A stretch of DNA of 64,000 nt from Bolinopsis microptera (lineage: Eukaryota; Ctenophora; Tentaculata; Lobata; Bolinopsidae). Location: contig NC_087082.1 of the NCBI RefSeq assembly GCF_026151205.1, positions 7,011,908 to 7,075,907 of the forward strand, written 5' to 3'. The position numbers and the translations under genes are program-made. The notes below the pieces were generated by a model that saw only the letters and a program-made list of their open reading frames with translations, made no database searches and was not told the origin of the DNA. Shown piece by piece: positions 29,700-42,218 of the stretch. Each line of letters begins with the position of its first letter. Position 1 is the stretch's first letter.

Positions 29700-31141
29700 A
29701 TCATATCAAAAATCAGAAAAAAGAGGATCACTCAACATCTGAAGAACCCTAATCAACTCTCCGCTGCTAGCAGCAGTGCTACATCTGAGCAACTCAACGA
29801 TGCGCAGAATAGACTGGAAGTGATGGAAAGATCCAATGTGTCAATCAGCTCTATTCTTACTGAAATTAAAAATGAGATGAAAGAGCTAAAGCTCACGATA
29901 ACAGAAAAGACCTCTGGAGCCAAATCGACTGGAGACTGTCAAATAGCAAGAAATTGTTCAAGTGGCACTGATCTCCTTAAAAGCCTGACAAAAGCTACCC
30001 AAGACACCAGTCTGCTCCTCGAAAAATCAGAAAAAGGTCTAAAAGGGCAACTGACTCTCTCTACCGTAAGGGACTCGGAGCTTACTTTAGCTTGAGAAGC
30101 ACCATAGACCGGAGATACATTGACGCATCATGCCTTAACAAACTATTTGACACCCTTGTCAAGCCTATTCTACTATACGGTTGTCAAGTTTGGGCCCCAG
30201 TTCTACCCACCGTCAGTAAGGTCCTCTCTTGCTTCAGCAAGTTTCACAACCTTGATCATGCAGTCTCCCACATCGCAAAACAGAAACTGGAGCAAGTGCA
30301 CCTACGTCACCTCAAATACCTTCTTGGTATTAACAGAAGGGCAGTCAATGCTACAGCCTGGGGAGAAACTGGCTCATACCCAATTATAATTGAGATGTTG
30401 AAACTGAGTACTAAATACTTCAAAAGAGTTATGAGCCTTCCCTCAACACAACTGGTCAAAGCTGCAATGACTGAGCAGATTAACCTCAAATTGTCATGGT
30501 TTGTAGGCATCGAATCAGTTATCAAGTCATTTAACAACATCGACCTTCCTGACAGGAATTCATCATCGTTGCTCAACGCAACCTTCCTCGCGGACTCCTG
30601 CAGCCCTGAATTGATGACAGAGAACCTGTGAAAACTATTCCGTGATTCCTGGGGTTCTCTGGTGAAAGATTCTAGAAAGCTATCATTCTACAGTGAAGTC
30701 AAAAAAGAATTTGGATGGGAGCCATATCTAAACCACGCTAGGTCTTTCCTGGACAGAAGGGCAACCACACAGATTCGGTCCAGTTCTCATCACCTTAGAA
30801 TTGAAAGGGGGAGGTACGACAAAACTCCACTTGATGAAAGGACCTGTAACTATTGCGAGCTGAACATCAACCAGCTAATCATCGAAGACGAGAATCATAT
30901 GCTCCATTCCTGCCCCCTAGGGAAAGTTCCAAGGGACAGATTTCAAAGCCTCAGTGGAAATCTAGTCAGCATTGACGGAAATGGTAGCTTCAATCTTGCC
31001 TCCACGTTTATCTCGCAACCCGATTGCATGGACAAACTCAGCGATGAGGACGTAAGTTTGATCAAACTCTCGACCAGCACCATTAATAAAATCTACAGAC
31101 TAACCCTCAACTTCAAAGAAAGTCTAAATGTAGATAACTAG
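29700..31141 (+). pseudogene. Second copy of the same non-LTR family, internally deleted
   Basis: Starts with a coiled-coil ORF1-like piece (29820-30040: SSILTEIKNEMKELKLTITE). It then joins directly to the post-reverse-transcriptase region (KGLGAYFSLRSTIDRRYID, YGCQVWAPVLP) and ends with a Cys/His cluster (CNYCELN, EDENHMLHSC). The catalytic core is missing. A stop interrupts near 30629. Confidence 0.8.
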
Positions 31142-33802
31142 CTTCCTCTTTCAGTCATTCCTTTCTTCCTTTCTTTTTTTCCCCTTTTTCTTTCCGCCTT
31201 TTTTTTCTTTTCCAGCTTTGGATCTGTGACGGATGTGATGGATTTCTTGCGGTCACTTTTATCCCTACATGGGCTCCCGGCCGTGCGTCCATGTAGGAGC
31301 CGTGGTGCCTTCCGAGTGATAGGGTTACAGTGACTGTTAGTAGGGAAAGTATGAAGGCTATATCAGTAGACACAATTACCGAACGCAGGGCATTGGCTCG
31401 ACCTCCAAGACAGGGTATCCGTGAGGACCCTGGTCGTAATCAGCTCTGCACTGCTCCAGTGTATCCTGATGCCTGAAATCTTGGACACTGCCTACGTACG
31501 GGGTAGACAGCCACTGATGATTTTGTCTGTGAGTTTTTCGTCACTTCCTGACATGAGTCAGACCTCAGCTGGATCCTTCCTGTTTAGCTTTTTCTGAGCT
31601 TCCCGCTCGACCTCCTTCTTCAATCTTCAATCATCATCATCAGTTAGAGCTGCCGTGCTCTCGAACTTTCCCTTCACACTCCACCACGGCACCTCCTTCG
31701 AGGCCTCTTGCCAGGTAACACCAGCTCTCAAACATAGGCAAGCTTACCGCGCACGGCGTTTTTTCTTTTTTGTTTCGTCGTTTCCGTGTGTGCCGTTTTG
31801 TGCCACCCTCTCTGCTGTTCCTGCGAAATTGCGCTCATTCGCTCTTCAATGGGCTGTTCATTTGACAGAGTTACTGGCTGGCACTCCAAACATCTTCTCA
31901 CTCACAATCACCATCAATCAAATTCAAAATTATGCAATCAATCACTATACATCCACGATCATATGATCAAAACACAAAACTTTGTTATATACTGTTTCTG
32001 TTTGAGATTTGAATAACGTTACTGTAATGTTTCAAATTATATTTTAAATGTTTATCACGTACGGTACAAAACACTAGATCTTAACATGGTGTTTTATCGA
32101 ATGTGATAGAAAAAATAACAACTCAAAAAATAAAATATCATTTTGGAACATGTTCATGGGAATTAAATTATTTTATTTGCACTTGTTTCTCTTTCAACAA
32201 AAGATGTGACGAAGTTAAATTTTTATTTTAAGAACACTCTTGCACATTATTTATTTCTATTATATTGATGCATAGTCAAGACGTGAGTGTTAGGGCTCTC
32301 ATTGACAAATTTATGTTTAATCCTGTTTAATCCTGTTGACACCACTCCATCATATATAATCACCTCTTCACAACATCATCCCCAGCTGAAGACGGTTTAC
32401 ACATGTATTTTGAAAGTTCTAAACAAACTTTTTTACTTATATCATATATAAAATAATCCCCTCCAAGCTACCTTGTATATCTATCTTGTTGTATAGTTTA
32501 TTTATCAGTAGCATCAAAATTGGACGTCAATGAACAACAAACAAGTATTTGCGGCATGCATATTATAATTTGTATTCTTTGTTCAAAACAAATTACAAGC
32601 CATTTCAATTAGGTTTATGATTATAATTTCTCAATTGTTTAAATATAAAATAGTCGGACACAAAAGAAAACAATGATATATTCTGTGTAAATGAAAATGT
32701 AGAAAATTTGTGTTTAGACTTTGTTGAGAGCAAGTGCACCGAAAATGATTTACTAACAATCTTAAAACCCACCGTTTTACTCTTAAAACTGGTGTTTAAA
32801 AATTCTGTTTGTTAAATTGACGAGAGATTATTTGTTAGTAAATCAAATTATCTTCGAGTGCTTAGAATAGAAAATGGCCATCGAAATAAATACTTAACGA
32901 TACTTTATAATTATACCGCCAGGGAGTCCACATAGAAAATTCAAAAACCAAGTGCGTTGTGGAATGTGGTTATATCAATAAAATTTATCATTTACATAAA
33001 ATCAGTTAATAAACTGGATTTTGGACAAGTCGTCACAAAAACAGACCAGCTCTAGAAATTTTTGTGTAACAGACCCTCAGGCGGTATAAAACAATTGAAG
33101 ATTTTGAAACGAAGTTTTCAGCGTGACTCAAATCCACCATCACATCAACAGAAGAGGAAACAAAACAATTTCATTCTCATCTCTTCATCGCTCTACATTT
33201 TAAAAATCAATCATCCGAACGTCTTTTTAGAACAAAAGTCGTCTCAATAAAACCTATCACTAAAACAATCGAGCTACATTATATATCCTAACTTTTTGAT
33301 CTTACGCAAAATAATTCACAAAATCCCCAAGCAGCGGGCACTACGGCCACTATTACAGCGGTCGCAGACTGATCTGTTTTTAGTTAGCGTAGACAGCAGA
33401 CAAACAGTGATTTTGTTCCCGAGACTAAGATTGTACCCGGCATAGTATATAATCAACAAAATTTAATAAACAATTAACGAAAAAAATGGAAAATTGAGCG
33501 GTGAGGCATGGCGTCCATATGTTAACTGTTCTACAAACATTGCTAGACCTTAAAATATATCAGTTATCCAGATACCACATGAAGACCATGCTCCGGACGC
33601 TAAATTTACCACAAACATATAAACACTGGCCCCTCCTAAGTACGCGAGTACGCGAGTCCAATTATTACCGTTAATTTGTTTCCCCGTTAACACGCTCATA
33701 ATCTCAATTAGACTTGATTATAATATTATGGATTAAACACGAATATAACATTGAACATAAAAATGAATAAATTAATGAGTGTTCGCTGTGTTCGTCATCT
33801 GG
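31142..33802. other. Gene-free stretch, retroelement 3' flank and AT-rich DNA
   Basis: 31142-31640 has a pyrimidine-rich tract and sequence that looks like retroelement untranslated DNA. 32000-33800 is AT-rich and shows no convincing exon on either strand. Confidence 0.5.
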
Positions 33803-33950
33803 CTAACAGATGACGCAGGTATCTTTAGCTTTGTTGCACGAGGCGGGACAGATCCTGTGCTTTGAGCAGGTTCTCTGTCTTGCTTTGGGTCTGTACAGAG
33901 GAGCGTATGAACCTGAGGAGCGTTGGGGAGGACTGTCCGCTTGTGTTCTC
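33803..33950 (-). CDS. Cys-rich gene, last exon
   Basis: The acceptor is ..actttgttttcag. Encodes a basic, Ser/Pro-rich stretch and ends TCSKHRICPASCNKAKDTCV-IC then a stop, with five spaced cysteines after a KARQR run. A minus-strand ATTAAA lies near 33467-33462. Confidence 0.82.
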
Positions 33951-36900
33951 CTGAAAACAAAGTTACATATTAACTGGGGGCTGGTAATAGTCACGTGATT
34001 GTAGCTCTGTCAGTTGATTGGTTGTCTGATGTTGCGGGGTGGAAGTTTGGCTAAGTGCCAAGCTTGCAGGAAATATCTCTCAAATCACGGTCACGTGTGA
34101 GAAGTTTTGAAATGGAAATGTGTAGCGGGAGATGGGTGAGGACCATGACAAGGTCTAGATTCTCACTTTAGGACTAAGAGCACTAGAAGAGCTGTATAAC
34201 GAATCTAGAGGGATGGGTTTACGGGGCTTCCCCGGCAATTCCTTGAGTGGAGGCATTGAAATAGACAGGAAGCCTAACTAGACATACCTACACAGCGAAT
34301 ACAACACCTACTCATTGGTTACTTCACACTCCTAACTGTCATGTGATTGGACAGTAGTAATCACGTGACCTTACAAGGAAGTGATGCTAACTCCCGCCCA
34401 ACGTAACCTCACAGTACAGGACCAGTAACATTTACACTACACTCACAGTACACCCCACTAATGAATTGGAGGGCGTTGGTCCGGTCTCACTTAGCCATAA
34501 AGCTCACTACACGTTACACTAGATGTTACACTAGATGTTACACTAGATGTTACACTAGATGTTACACTAGATGTTACACTAGATGTTACACTAGATGTTA
34601 CACTAGATGTTACACTAGATGTTACACTAGATGTTACACTAGATGTTACACTAGATGTTACACTAGATGTTACACGGTCACCCCTATTGTTCGATATTGT
34701 ATGTCACGTACTATTTGGTAATCAGTCAGGTCAGGATACAAATAAATAACATCAAATTTAAATTGTTAATTTACAAACCCAAAAGTAAAAATAGGAAGAA
34801 TAAAAACTAACCGTTTGCAAACAGGGCAGTAAAATAACCATCTGTAAGGGGTAATACAGTAGCCCTCGTCTTTTATGAAGATATCGTACAGTTCTATTTC
34901 TGGTCGGGAGTCGCTACAGAAACAACAAGCGTCAGCATGTACCATACAACATCTGTGATCACAATCTGAAAGTAAAACAAAGTTAGAAGATATCCGGGGA
35001 GTAGAAACTAGAGTATTATCTTTTAGTTTTATCATGACATAGTTCTGGGCGGGGCTAAACAGTGACCGTTATTAACCTAGCCATCAGATTTATCAACCAT
35101 CAGATTACATTGAGGCAGGATTATGTGAGATAAGGAGAATCAATTCATCAACTAATCAATTCACTCCGCATAACTTGCACTGCAATTAATAAAGTTCCCA
35201 TTCATTAAGACAGTGAGGTGCTAATGGATTGATTCTCATGTTGTAATGCCAATATCTCCCCATATTACAAGGTTGAAATGATGTCACCCCGTACGGAAAC
35301 GTTATGAATTCCAAATCAAAGTAGCATCTAAAAAACCTGTTTAAACAGAAATTCTTGTGATACTTGAAATATTTGAGACGGTGAGAAAACTCACCTTTAC
35401 TGAAGGAGTCTCTCTGAGGTCTATTAGCACGTTTAACTGGCGTAGAGTAACTGCTACCACTACACTCGGTATCCGTGTAGTTGGTACACTCGGGAGTGAA
35501 CCCGCTGCACTCTTTGCTGGGATATCGGCCGGGAGGGAAGTGGTCTGAGCGGGAGGGTGTGTGGGGCAGGGTGGAGGAGGAGGGTGGGTCTGTTCCGCGC
35601 TTACTGCTGAGGAGAAGGAGGCGGTTAGTTACAATGATGATGAAAAAAATGTTAAAAATATGTCATGATGAGATCAATGGTAATGTGACAGCATGATTAT
35701 ATCACAGGCTGTAGATCCAGATCATTGAATCTCCGTAATTGAGGTCACTGCGCTGTGTGGTGTGTCTGGGCCTGCGTCTAGTGTCGCCTCCCTAACATCA
35801 GACATTCTGTCAGACGCGCATAAGACAGTAAACTTTCACAATTTCACAGTACTGGAGACATGTTATCAGTGTGTTCCACAGTGTGTTCCACAGTGTGTTC
35901 CACAGTGTGTTCCACAGTGTGTTCCACAGTGTGTTCCACAGTGTGTTCCACAGTGTGTTCCACAGTGTGTTCCACAGTGTGTTCCACAGTGTGTTCCACA
36001 GTGTGTTCCACAGTGTGTTCCACAGTGTGTTCCACAGTGTGTTCCACAGTGTGTTCCACAGTGTGTTCCACAGTGTGTTCCACAGTGTGTTCCACAGTGT
36101 GTTCCACAGTGTGTTCCACAGTGTGTTCCACAGTGTGTTCCACAGTGTGTTCCACAGTGTGTTCCACAGTGTGTTCTAGTGTGTTCCACAGTGCTCCAAT
36201 GTTGTTGTGTTCTACAGGTAGAGCCCAATGTCGCTACAGGTGTGCACGGAAATTGGAAAATATGCCATGGCTTAACGGAGCGAAACCGATGGAGATGATA
36301 TAATGGGATTATGTGTCTGAATTAGAGTCGTCCCAGCAGACCGGTGCATATGTTAATATGCGGGGTAATGAAGGAGGAGCGGGGTAATGGAGAGGAGCAG
36401 ATCTTTGGTAAGGAGCCTAATTTCAGGACCGGTCAAAGGAGCCACATCGTAACACTGGCTAACGTTTTCCTAAAACTAACGATATGGAACATCGCCACCA
36501 GCACTTTATCTGATGAACCACATGGTGCGGTAAACACATCACGTGGGCATATAAGGGGACCACGTGACTCAACAGGTGGTGCCAACCGTTCTTTTCGACT
36601 GGCTCGTCCGTCAAATGAGATTTACTATTTGTAAAATCAGTGTCCGTGGCCGGGGGCACATATTATCCAGGGATCAGAGGGCGGGTTAAGTGGATAACGG
36701 CTTTTTAACGAGATTTGTATGTAACGAGTTAGAGTTAATATGTGAACAATTCCAAGTTGGGCGGTTGCCAGCAATAACTAATGTATCCAGCCCTCATCAA
36801 CTGAGAATTAGTATACTTACAGTACGGATATTAGTAAGTAGCTCCTAAGAAGATATGCACTCAGGACACGTGAGTATTTCATAATGGAGAGACACATTTA

Positions 36901-39900
36901 ATACATGTCAGGTATTGCTTTTTTATCCGCTATTTTTAGGACCGAGCAGATTGTGACTCATAGGCATGCTTCCTTTGCTACCCTATTTTTATTCCATGAC
37001 CAAATTCATTCAATCAATTTTCTGACAAGGACAAATTTTGGCGGACACGTAAAACAATATTCCTGACAAATCTAGGATTGTACAGCCCAGCACCACAGGA
37101 TGGCAATCCCTGTCGCTGATTGGTTCAGACGTGAACACGTGACTACTCAAAAGCCCTTGATTGGTTCAGATGTGAACACGTGACTACTCAAAAGCCCTTG
37201 ATTGGTGGATTCGTGTAATTTCGATATTAGTCTGGTTACAAGCATATTACAGGCCCCATAGAATTATTGTACGGAGTGAAAATCTGCGCAGACTAATACA
37301 ATATTATGCAGGACCTGAAGCTGGGGAGCTGTGTTCCTATTGGCCCCCACTTATCATATGACTGTGGAATGGTCGGTGTGTGTTGGTTGCAAAACGTGAT
37401 CTGCTAGAAATGCTTGGACCCTATAATAAGCGGAGATTTTTCAGCAAAAGCGGGTCTCATGTTCGTCTAATGGTACGTATTAAATCTATCAAGGAATGTG
37501 GTTGCTGATCTATGAAACATACAGCAGTCTCAACTTTAATGATAGAATACATATTTTAGGTTTCGATTCAATTGGTACTTACTGATTGTCGAAGTAAGTC
37601 TGGAAAGCCAAAATCAGGTTGTTGTTCGAATCATAGATGTACCTGTAAAAATAAGGCTTATTAAAATTTGATACTAACAACAAAACTTCAAACAAAACAC
37701 GCTAAGAATTTGTCACTTCTGCCAAATATTAGCTGCGTGGTACACAAATCAACAAGATGCGATACAAACGAATAATTCCGCTACCGGGGAACAGGAATTT
37801 ATCCGGAACCCAACTCGAAGTTCCCCACTTAAAGTTTGGAGATGCCGCTAAAGAAGCGGCTCATTACACACATATTTACAGAGAAGTCATTCCTATAAAT
37901 ACACTCTAAGTATGGGTCGTTATACTTAGAGTAACATGCTCCGAAGTGCTAAACGTGAGCCCTACTCTTCTAACTGTGTCACTAAAGGGAAGCCCTACTT
38001 ATAATCGAATAGAGGCTCGGTTCAGGTCCACAGTCAACAGTGCAAAGCAAACAAACAATCTTCAGGTGTATTACTGTTTACAATTTAATTTGTTTTCTCC
38101 ACACAGGATCTCCCTTGTACCATCTCTCTTGTATGCTTATTCCACGCCTCCAAAATTAACAAAGCAAGCTGCAGAAACTTGCTACTATTGGGTAGGCCAA
38201 CTTGCAGGAGCTAGTCATTAAAACTATTATATATTGTAACGGTTTGCGCGGAGTTACAAAGTTATGTGTCGCAAATTCTACAAATATGTTCGTACCAGGT
38301 CGTGCCTGACACAAGTGTATCCAATAAAATATTATGACAACAACAAATAGTTGGTGAGTAACCCTGGCAACCGGGGGCGCGTTACCGTGACAACCTCGTT
38401 ATACTTACTTCTGAGCTTTGCATTCTGGTTCGTCTGTAACGGCAGAAAAGATGTCGACGAGCTGCTTTTCTGACAAGTTGTTGAGGTCGAGGTTTAGTGC
38501 TTGCTCGACCAGTTTTTCCTGAAAATTGTGGTCAGGTTATGTAATGAGTTATTATGTAATAGAATGATGAGTGAGAAATATATATTATATTACAGAATGT
38601 CTGTATCAGACATCAACTTAATTCTTCTTATTGAACTATCGACAAAATGAGCTGAGTGCTCCTTATATGGGCATCACGTGATCCTCACCTGCTCGGTACC
38701 GCGGATGTCACTGACCCAGGAGGAGGTGTCAATGTGCCTGGTTGAAGCTCCGTCAGTTTTCCACCTTGTGTCCCGGTCAGGCGCACCGGAACCCGTGTCT
38801 GAGCTACTCTTCCAATGCTGGTCAGATTTCCACTGCTGAAAGATGAAAGTGTTACTGGCATAGAAATACTGAATACATATAGCGGTAAAGTCGCAGTAAC
38901 AAATTCAATCATAATAGATTGTAAACTTTTGTTAAATGTTAATATTAATAGATTGTAAACAAGGATATCAGGAGGGAGCGTCTAATCTATAGACTGGTAA
39001 CCAGTCTATAGATTACTGTTTTAGATTCGCGTACGAGGTAAAGTATGTGGATGAAGTTTGACAAGTCGAAACATAGTTCCTCAATTAAACGGACAGGGTC
39101 AGGACGTGTCGACATATTCGCTATACGGGAGAATCATTATCAAAATCAAACTTTTAAAACCTAACAATCCTTAACTTTTAAAAGTTTACGGCGAATACGA
39201 TGATCTCTTTTAAAATAGCATCTACACAAATATTCATGACCGAGATTTTAACATATATCCGGAATATGGTCAAGCAGTTATTTGCAGATCAATCACAGAA
39301 CTATTCCGGGACAGATCAGGTTCGGGAAATACGCAACGTGTGGGGAGCGACAAACACAATACCCGTCGCAACGCGTGGGGAGCGACAAACACAATATCTT
39401 TTACTTTTTCACGCGACCCTTTTTCATTTATCATTTTGTAGACAGAGCCAATCGAATGAGGAAATCACTATCGCATGTCAAACCAAGAGGGTGGGCCGTG
39501 GGGTCTGCCCACAAAGGCGTGCCCCACATATCGCATCTCAACATCTCATCCCGTGATGAGCGTGACGCTGCCCCACATATCTCCACATCCCGCCGCTCTT
39601 ACCTTGGTGTAGTCGTTAAGGAGGTCGTGTTTGTTGTATTCCTTCAACAAGTCGTGTCCACTTGATGCACACAACATGTCATCTAGAAGGAAAGATTGGT
39701 TAGAAAAGATAGAAATCATTTCGTAAAATTGTAATTCAAATTAAAAGCTATGATATGGATACGGTAATATATTAATAAACAAAGTTTATCTAAATTCGAA
39801 TATATGTGAAAGGAGAGAACTAGCGGATCATTCGAAAACATAGCTCTTTTTATCCTTTTTATAGTTATTTTTATTATTTAGGAGAGAAACCTCCAACAAA

Positions 39901-40592
39901 TTAATCAACTCCCTAACTTACAATACAACGACTCCTTGATTAACATCATAAAAAGACCTTAATATAAACTAACTTAAATCACACAAGAAACTAGAGCCAG
40001 GCTACAACCGGCACTATGGCTAACAAAATAAGTACTGGGAGATGATTGTGGCGAAGTAAGGCAACAGTCCCGTCCCCTGTCCGGCAACTATAAAGTAGAC
40101 CCAGGATGATGACGTCACGTGACACCGGTAGCCTATAAAGACGAAGGAGCGCGGGGAGCATATGTTGTGACTAATGAGACACTGCACCATTCCTGAAACA
40201 CAAGGTCACGGACGGTTACAGTCGGCAGCTGCCCATTATTAATACAGCATGGTATCTGTGGAGGAGGGTTGGCAGCCAGACTAGGGCCGGCAGCCAGACT
40301 TGAGGCAAGATCGACAGTGAGGGAGCATCTTCCATATTATTGCCACAACAAAAATGGAGTAAGTTGGGTTTACAATTTACTATTGCTGACGAGGACTGAG
40401 AGGGTTACAAAGAGAAGGATCCACTTTGAACGGATACAAACAATTATACTCAGATTTGAACAGCCCACAAGAAACTCATCACTTAACCGGCTCATCGCTT
40501 AACCGGCTCATGAAATACCACCAGTCTGCGCTCACCTGAACTACAACTCCCTGAAGTGCACCAGACAGAGTCCCACTGGTTTCTGGCGAGCA
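33803..40592 (-). CDS. Multi-exon gene for a protein with a cysteine-rich C-terminus, function unknown
   Basis: Seven exons join with every phase matching: 39682-39603, 38835-38689, 38518-38409, 37642-37583, 35606-35395, 34965-34812 and 33950-33803. An eighth, 40592-40536, fits in phase upstream but is weaker. No start ATG was found. The visible part is about 280 residues. It has an acidic/helical middle (EQEKLVEQALNLDLNNLSEK), a Ser/Pro/Thr-rich part, and a C-terminus with clustered cysteines: CDHRCC, CCFC, YCPVC and a final run ending CVIC. Such spacing suggests zinc binding (inference). I do not recognise the family. Introns hold minisatellites with 12-bp periods. Two acceptors are NAGNAG. 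Confidence 0.75.
34505..34674 (+). repeat. 12-bp minisatellite (ttacactagatg), about 14 copies
   Basis: Nearly perfect units in the last intron of the Cys-rich gene. The reading frame YTRC-repeat through it is an artefact of the period. Confidence 0.97.
34812..34965 (-). CDS. Cys-rich gene, exon f
   Basis: The acceptor is ..ttactttcag and the donor is gttagt. 50 codons with CDHRCCMVHADACCFC and later YRWLFYCPVCK, so at least eight cysteines in 50 residues. Confidence 0.85.
35395..35606 (-). CDS. Cys-rich gene, exon e, with a NAGNAG acceptor
   Basis: The acceptor reads ctcagcag and the donor gtgagt. Either AG keeps the frame, giving His-Ser-Lys or His-Lys at the junction. Ser/Thr/Pro-rich (SSSTLPHTPSRSDHFPPGRY) with three cysteines (ECSGFTPECTNYTDTEC). 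Confidence 0.8.
35868..36178 (+). repeat. 12-bp minisatellite (gtgttccacagt), about 26 copies
   Basis: Almost perfect units, open in several frames on both strands because 12 is a multiple of 3 and the unit has no stop. It lies in an intron of the Cys-rich gene. Confidence 0.97.
37118..37207 (+). repeat. 41-bp duplication with CCAAT-type and E-box motifs
   Basis: Two full units and a third start of gattggttcagacgtgaaca followed by cgtgactactcaaaagccc. Each full unit has ATTGG and CACGTG. Confidence 0.9.
37583..37642 (-). CDS. Cys-rich gene, exon d
   Basis: The acceptor is ..atttttacag and the donor is gtaagt. 60 nt encoding YIYDSNNNLILAFQTYFDN between two split codons. Confidence 0.8.
38409..38518 (-). 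CDS. Cys-rich gene, exon c
   Basis: The acceptor is ..aattttcag and the donor is gtaagt. Encodes EKLVEQALNLDLNNLSEKQL and then VDIFSAVTDEPECKAQ. The last two bases complete Lys with the next exon. Confidence 0.82.
38689..38835 (-). CDS. Cys-rich gene, exon b, with a NAGNAG acceptor
   Basis: 49 codons, phase 0 at both ends, from QWKSDQHWKSSSDTG to WVSDIRGTEQ. The acceptor reads ttcagcag, so the first Gln may be included or skipped. Another frame is also open but does not join the next exon. Confidence 0.78.
38984..39014. other. 31-bp palindrome with perfect 15-bp arms
   Basis: aatctatagactggt, one base, then its exact complement. It lies in the intron between exons a and b of the Cys-rich gene. 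Confidence 0.9.
39603..39682 (-). CDS. Cys-rich gene, exon a
   Basis: The acceptor is ..tccttctag and the donor is gtaaga. Encodes DMLCASSGHDLLKEYNKHDL and LNDYTK, ending in phase 0. Confidence 0.75.
40536..40592 (-). CDS. Possible upstream exon of the Cys-rich gene
   Basis: The acceptor is ..ttaccaattcag and the donor is gtgagc. 57 nt reading LARNQWDSVWCTSGSCSS in the only phase that joins the exon at 39682. Short, so it could be chance. Confidence 0.4.
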
Positions 40593-41190
40593 CTGAATTG
40601 GTAACAGGAAGTGAGAAATATGAAGTGATATAAGAAGCTGACAGGTCAGGAAGAGTAAAACATACTTGACCATCCGGTAATGTCACGTGGTGTAGGAGAG
40701 TGGTCTACCTTGCCTACCTTTGAGAACTAGCGGACCTTGACAAATTCTTTGAAATTGGGCAGTGTTTGGGCGGAATTAGACGACATTCTATTGTAAAGTC
40801 ATGACTGAAGGACGAAACGTAGACTGGACCTGACAGAAAGAGACACTGCCTCTTCATCGGGTGTACGGCACACATTTTAACAAAACTCCATCAGGAGAGT
40901 AGACACTACTGTTTACAGCCGGTCTTTACAATGGAGGCAGCAGACTGACAAAATTAAAATAGAAAGACAGGTAACACATGAAACGCAGTGATGCACAAAC
41001 GACGAGAGGAGGAAAAGAAAACACAAAGGAAAAGGCTAGAGCGAGGAAGTGTAAAACTGTTACATTTTGGGAGCTTGACTGGAAACATGTGTAAAACTGG
41101 ACAGATAGAGCACCTGCAAAGAGCGAGAGAGCAAGGAAAGCCTGTTAAGTTGTAACACTCTCACTGAGTGAGGGCGCAGGAGGCCTGGGA

Positions 41191-41711
41191 GCAGTACAGC
41201 ACAGAGAGGCCTATCTCTCTTACTCAGCCGATACTAGAAACCATGTTTACAGTGAACGTAACAGAGTAGCACAGCACAGAGAGGCCTATCTCTCTTACTC
41301 AGCCGATACTAGAAACCATGTTTACAGTGAACGTAACAGAGTAGCACAGCACAGAGAGGCCTATCTCTCTTACTCAGCCGATACTAGAAACCATGTTTAC
41401 AGTGAACGTAACAGAGTAGCACAGCACAGAGAGGCCTATCTCTCTTACTCAGCCGATACTAGAAACCATGTTTACAGTGAACGTAACAGAGTAGCACAGC
41501 ACAGAGAGGCCTATCTCTCTTACTCAGCCGATACTAGAAACCATGTTTACAGTGAACGTAACAGAGTAGCACAGCACAGAGAGGCCTATCTCTCTTACTC
41601 AGCCGATACTAGAAACCATGTTTACAGTGAACGTAACAGAGTAGCACAGCACAGAGAGGCCTATCTCTCTTACTCAGCCGATACTAGAAACCATGTTTAC
41701 AGTGAACGTAA
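41191..41711 (+). repeat. 75-bp tandem repeat, about 7 copies
   Basis: Unit starting gtagcacagcacagagaggc recurs at exact 75-bp steps (41266, 41341, 41416 and on). Copies look identical, so the array is young or homogenised. Confidence 0.97.
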
Positions 41712-42218
41712 CCAGAAACTCGGGTAACACTAGAGCTGCACTAATGTTATTAAGTATGTTGGAACTGAGAAGTGACACCATCAGGACTGATACAACAACA
41801 AACCCGGTATACAGACAGTAGACACATGGAGAATTCCTGGTGGAAAGTGGAGAAAGAGAAATTAGGTGGAATAGCCCGACAAGCGGCTAACAAGAAGATT
41901 CTCCGAAAGCAGAGAACGACAAAGAAATTCTAGTCTTACGACTCAACTTAATTGAAAAGTATCAAAGTTGATCACGTGCACGAATGCTGTACGCTCACTG
42001 GTCGGCCCATTATTTCCATTGATCGCATTGGGCCGGAAAAGTACCGAGAATTACAGGACGGAGTAGGGTCTGTATCCTAGACCTGGTGATTAGATTACAG
42101 TCAGCCAGCCCTTATCATGTCTTATTCACTTCTCTCATACCCAATACACGCAACCAAACACAATATATACAAAACATACTAAGGGATCCCGAAAATATGA
42201 GAAAAGTAATTCGGAACT

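Noticed and set aside
34812-34965. Nanos-type zinc finger in the Cys-rich gene
   Set aside because: CCFC and YCPVC with a Tyr..Lys-Asp-Glu stretch look similar at first, but the conserved His and the GDxAHT part are missing and spacing differs.
35762-36303. Long open frames of Cys/Val/Pro/Gln or Thr/Cys/His repeats
   Set aside because: A 12-bp satellite without stops, open in several frames on both strands, inside an intron.
40473-40686. Start exon of the Cys-rich gene with its own ATG
   Set aside because: The frame that joins the next exon has no ATG upstream. The ATG at 40673 is in another frame.
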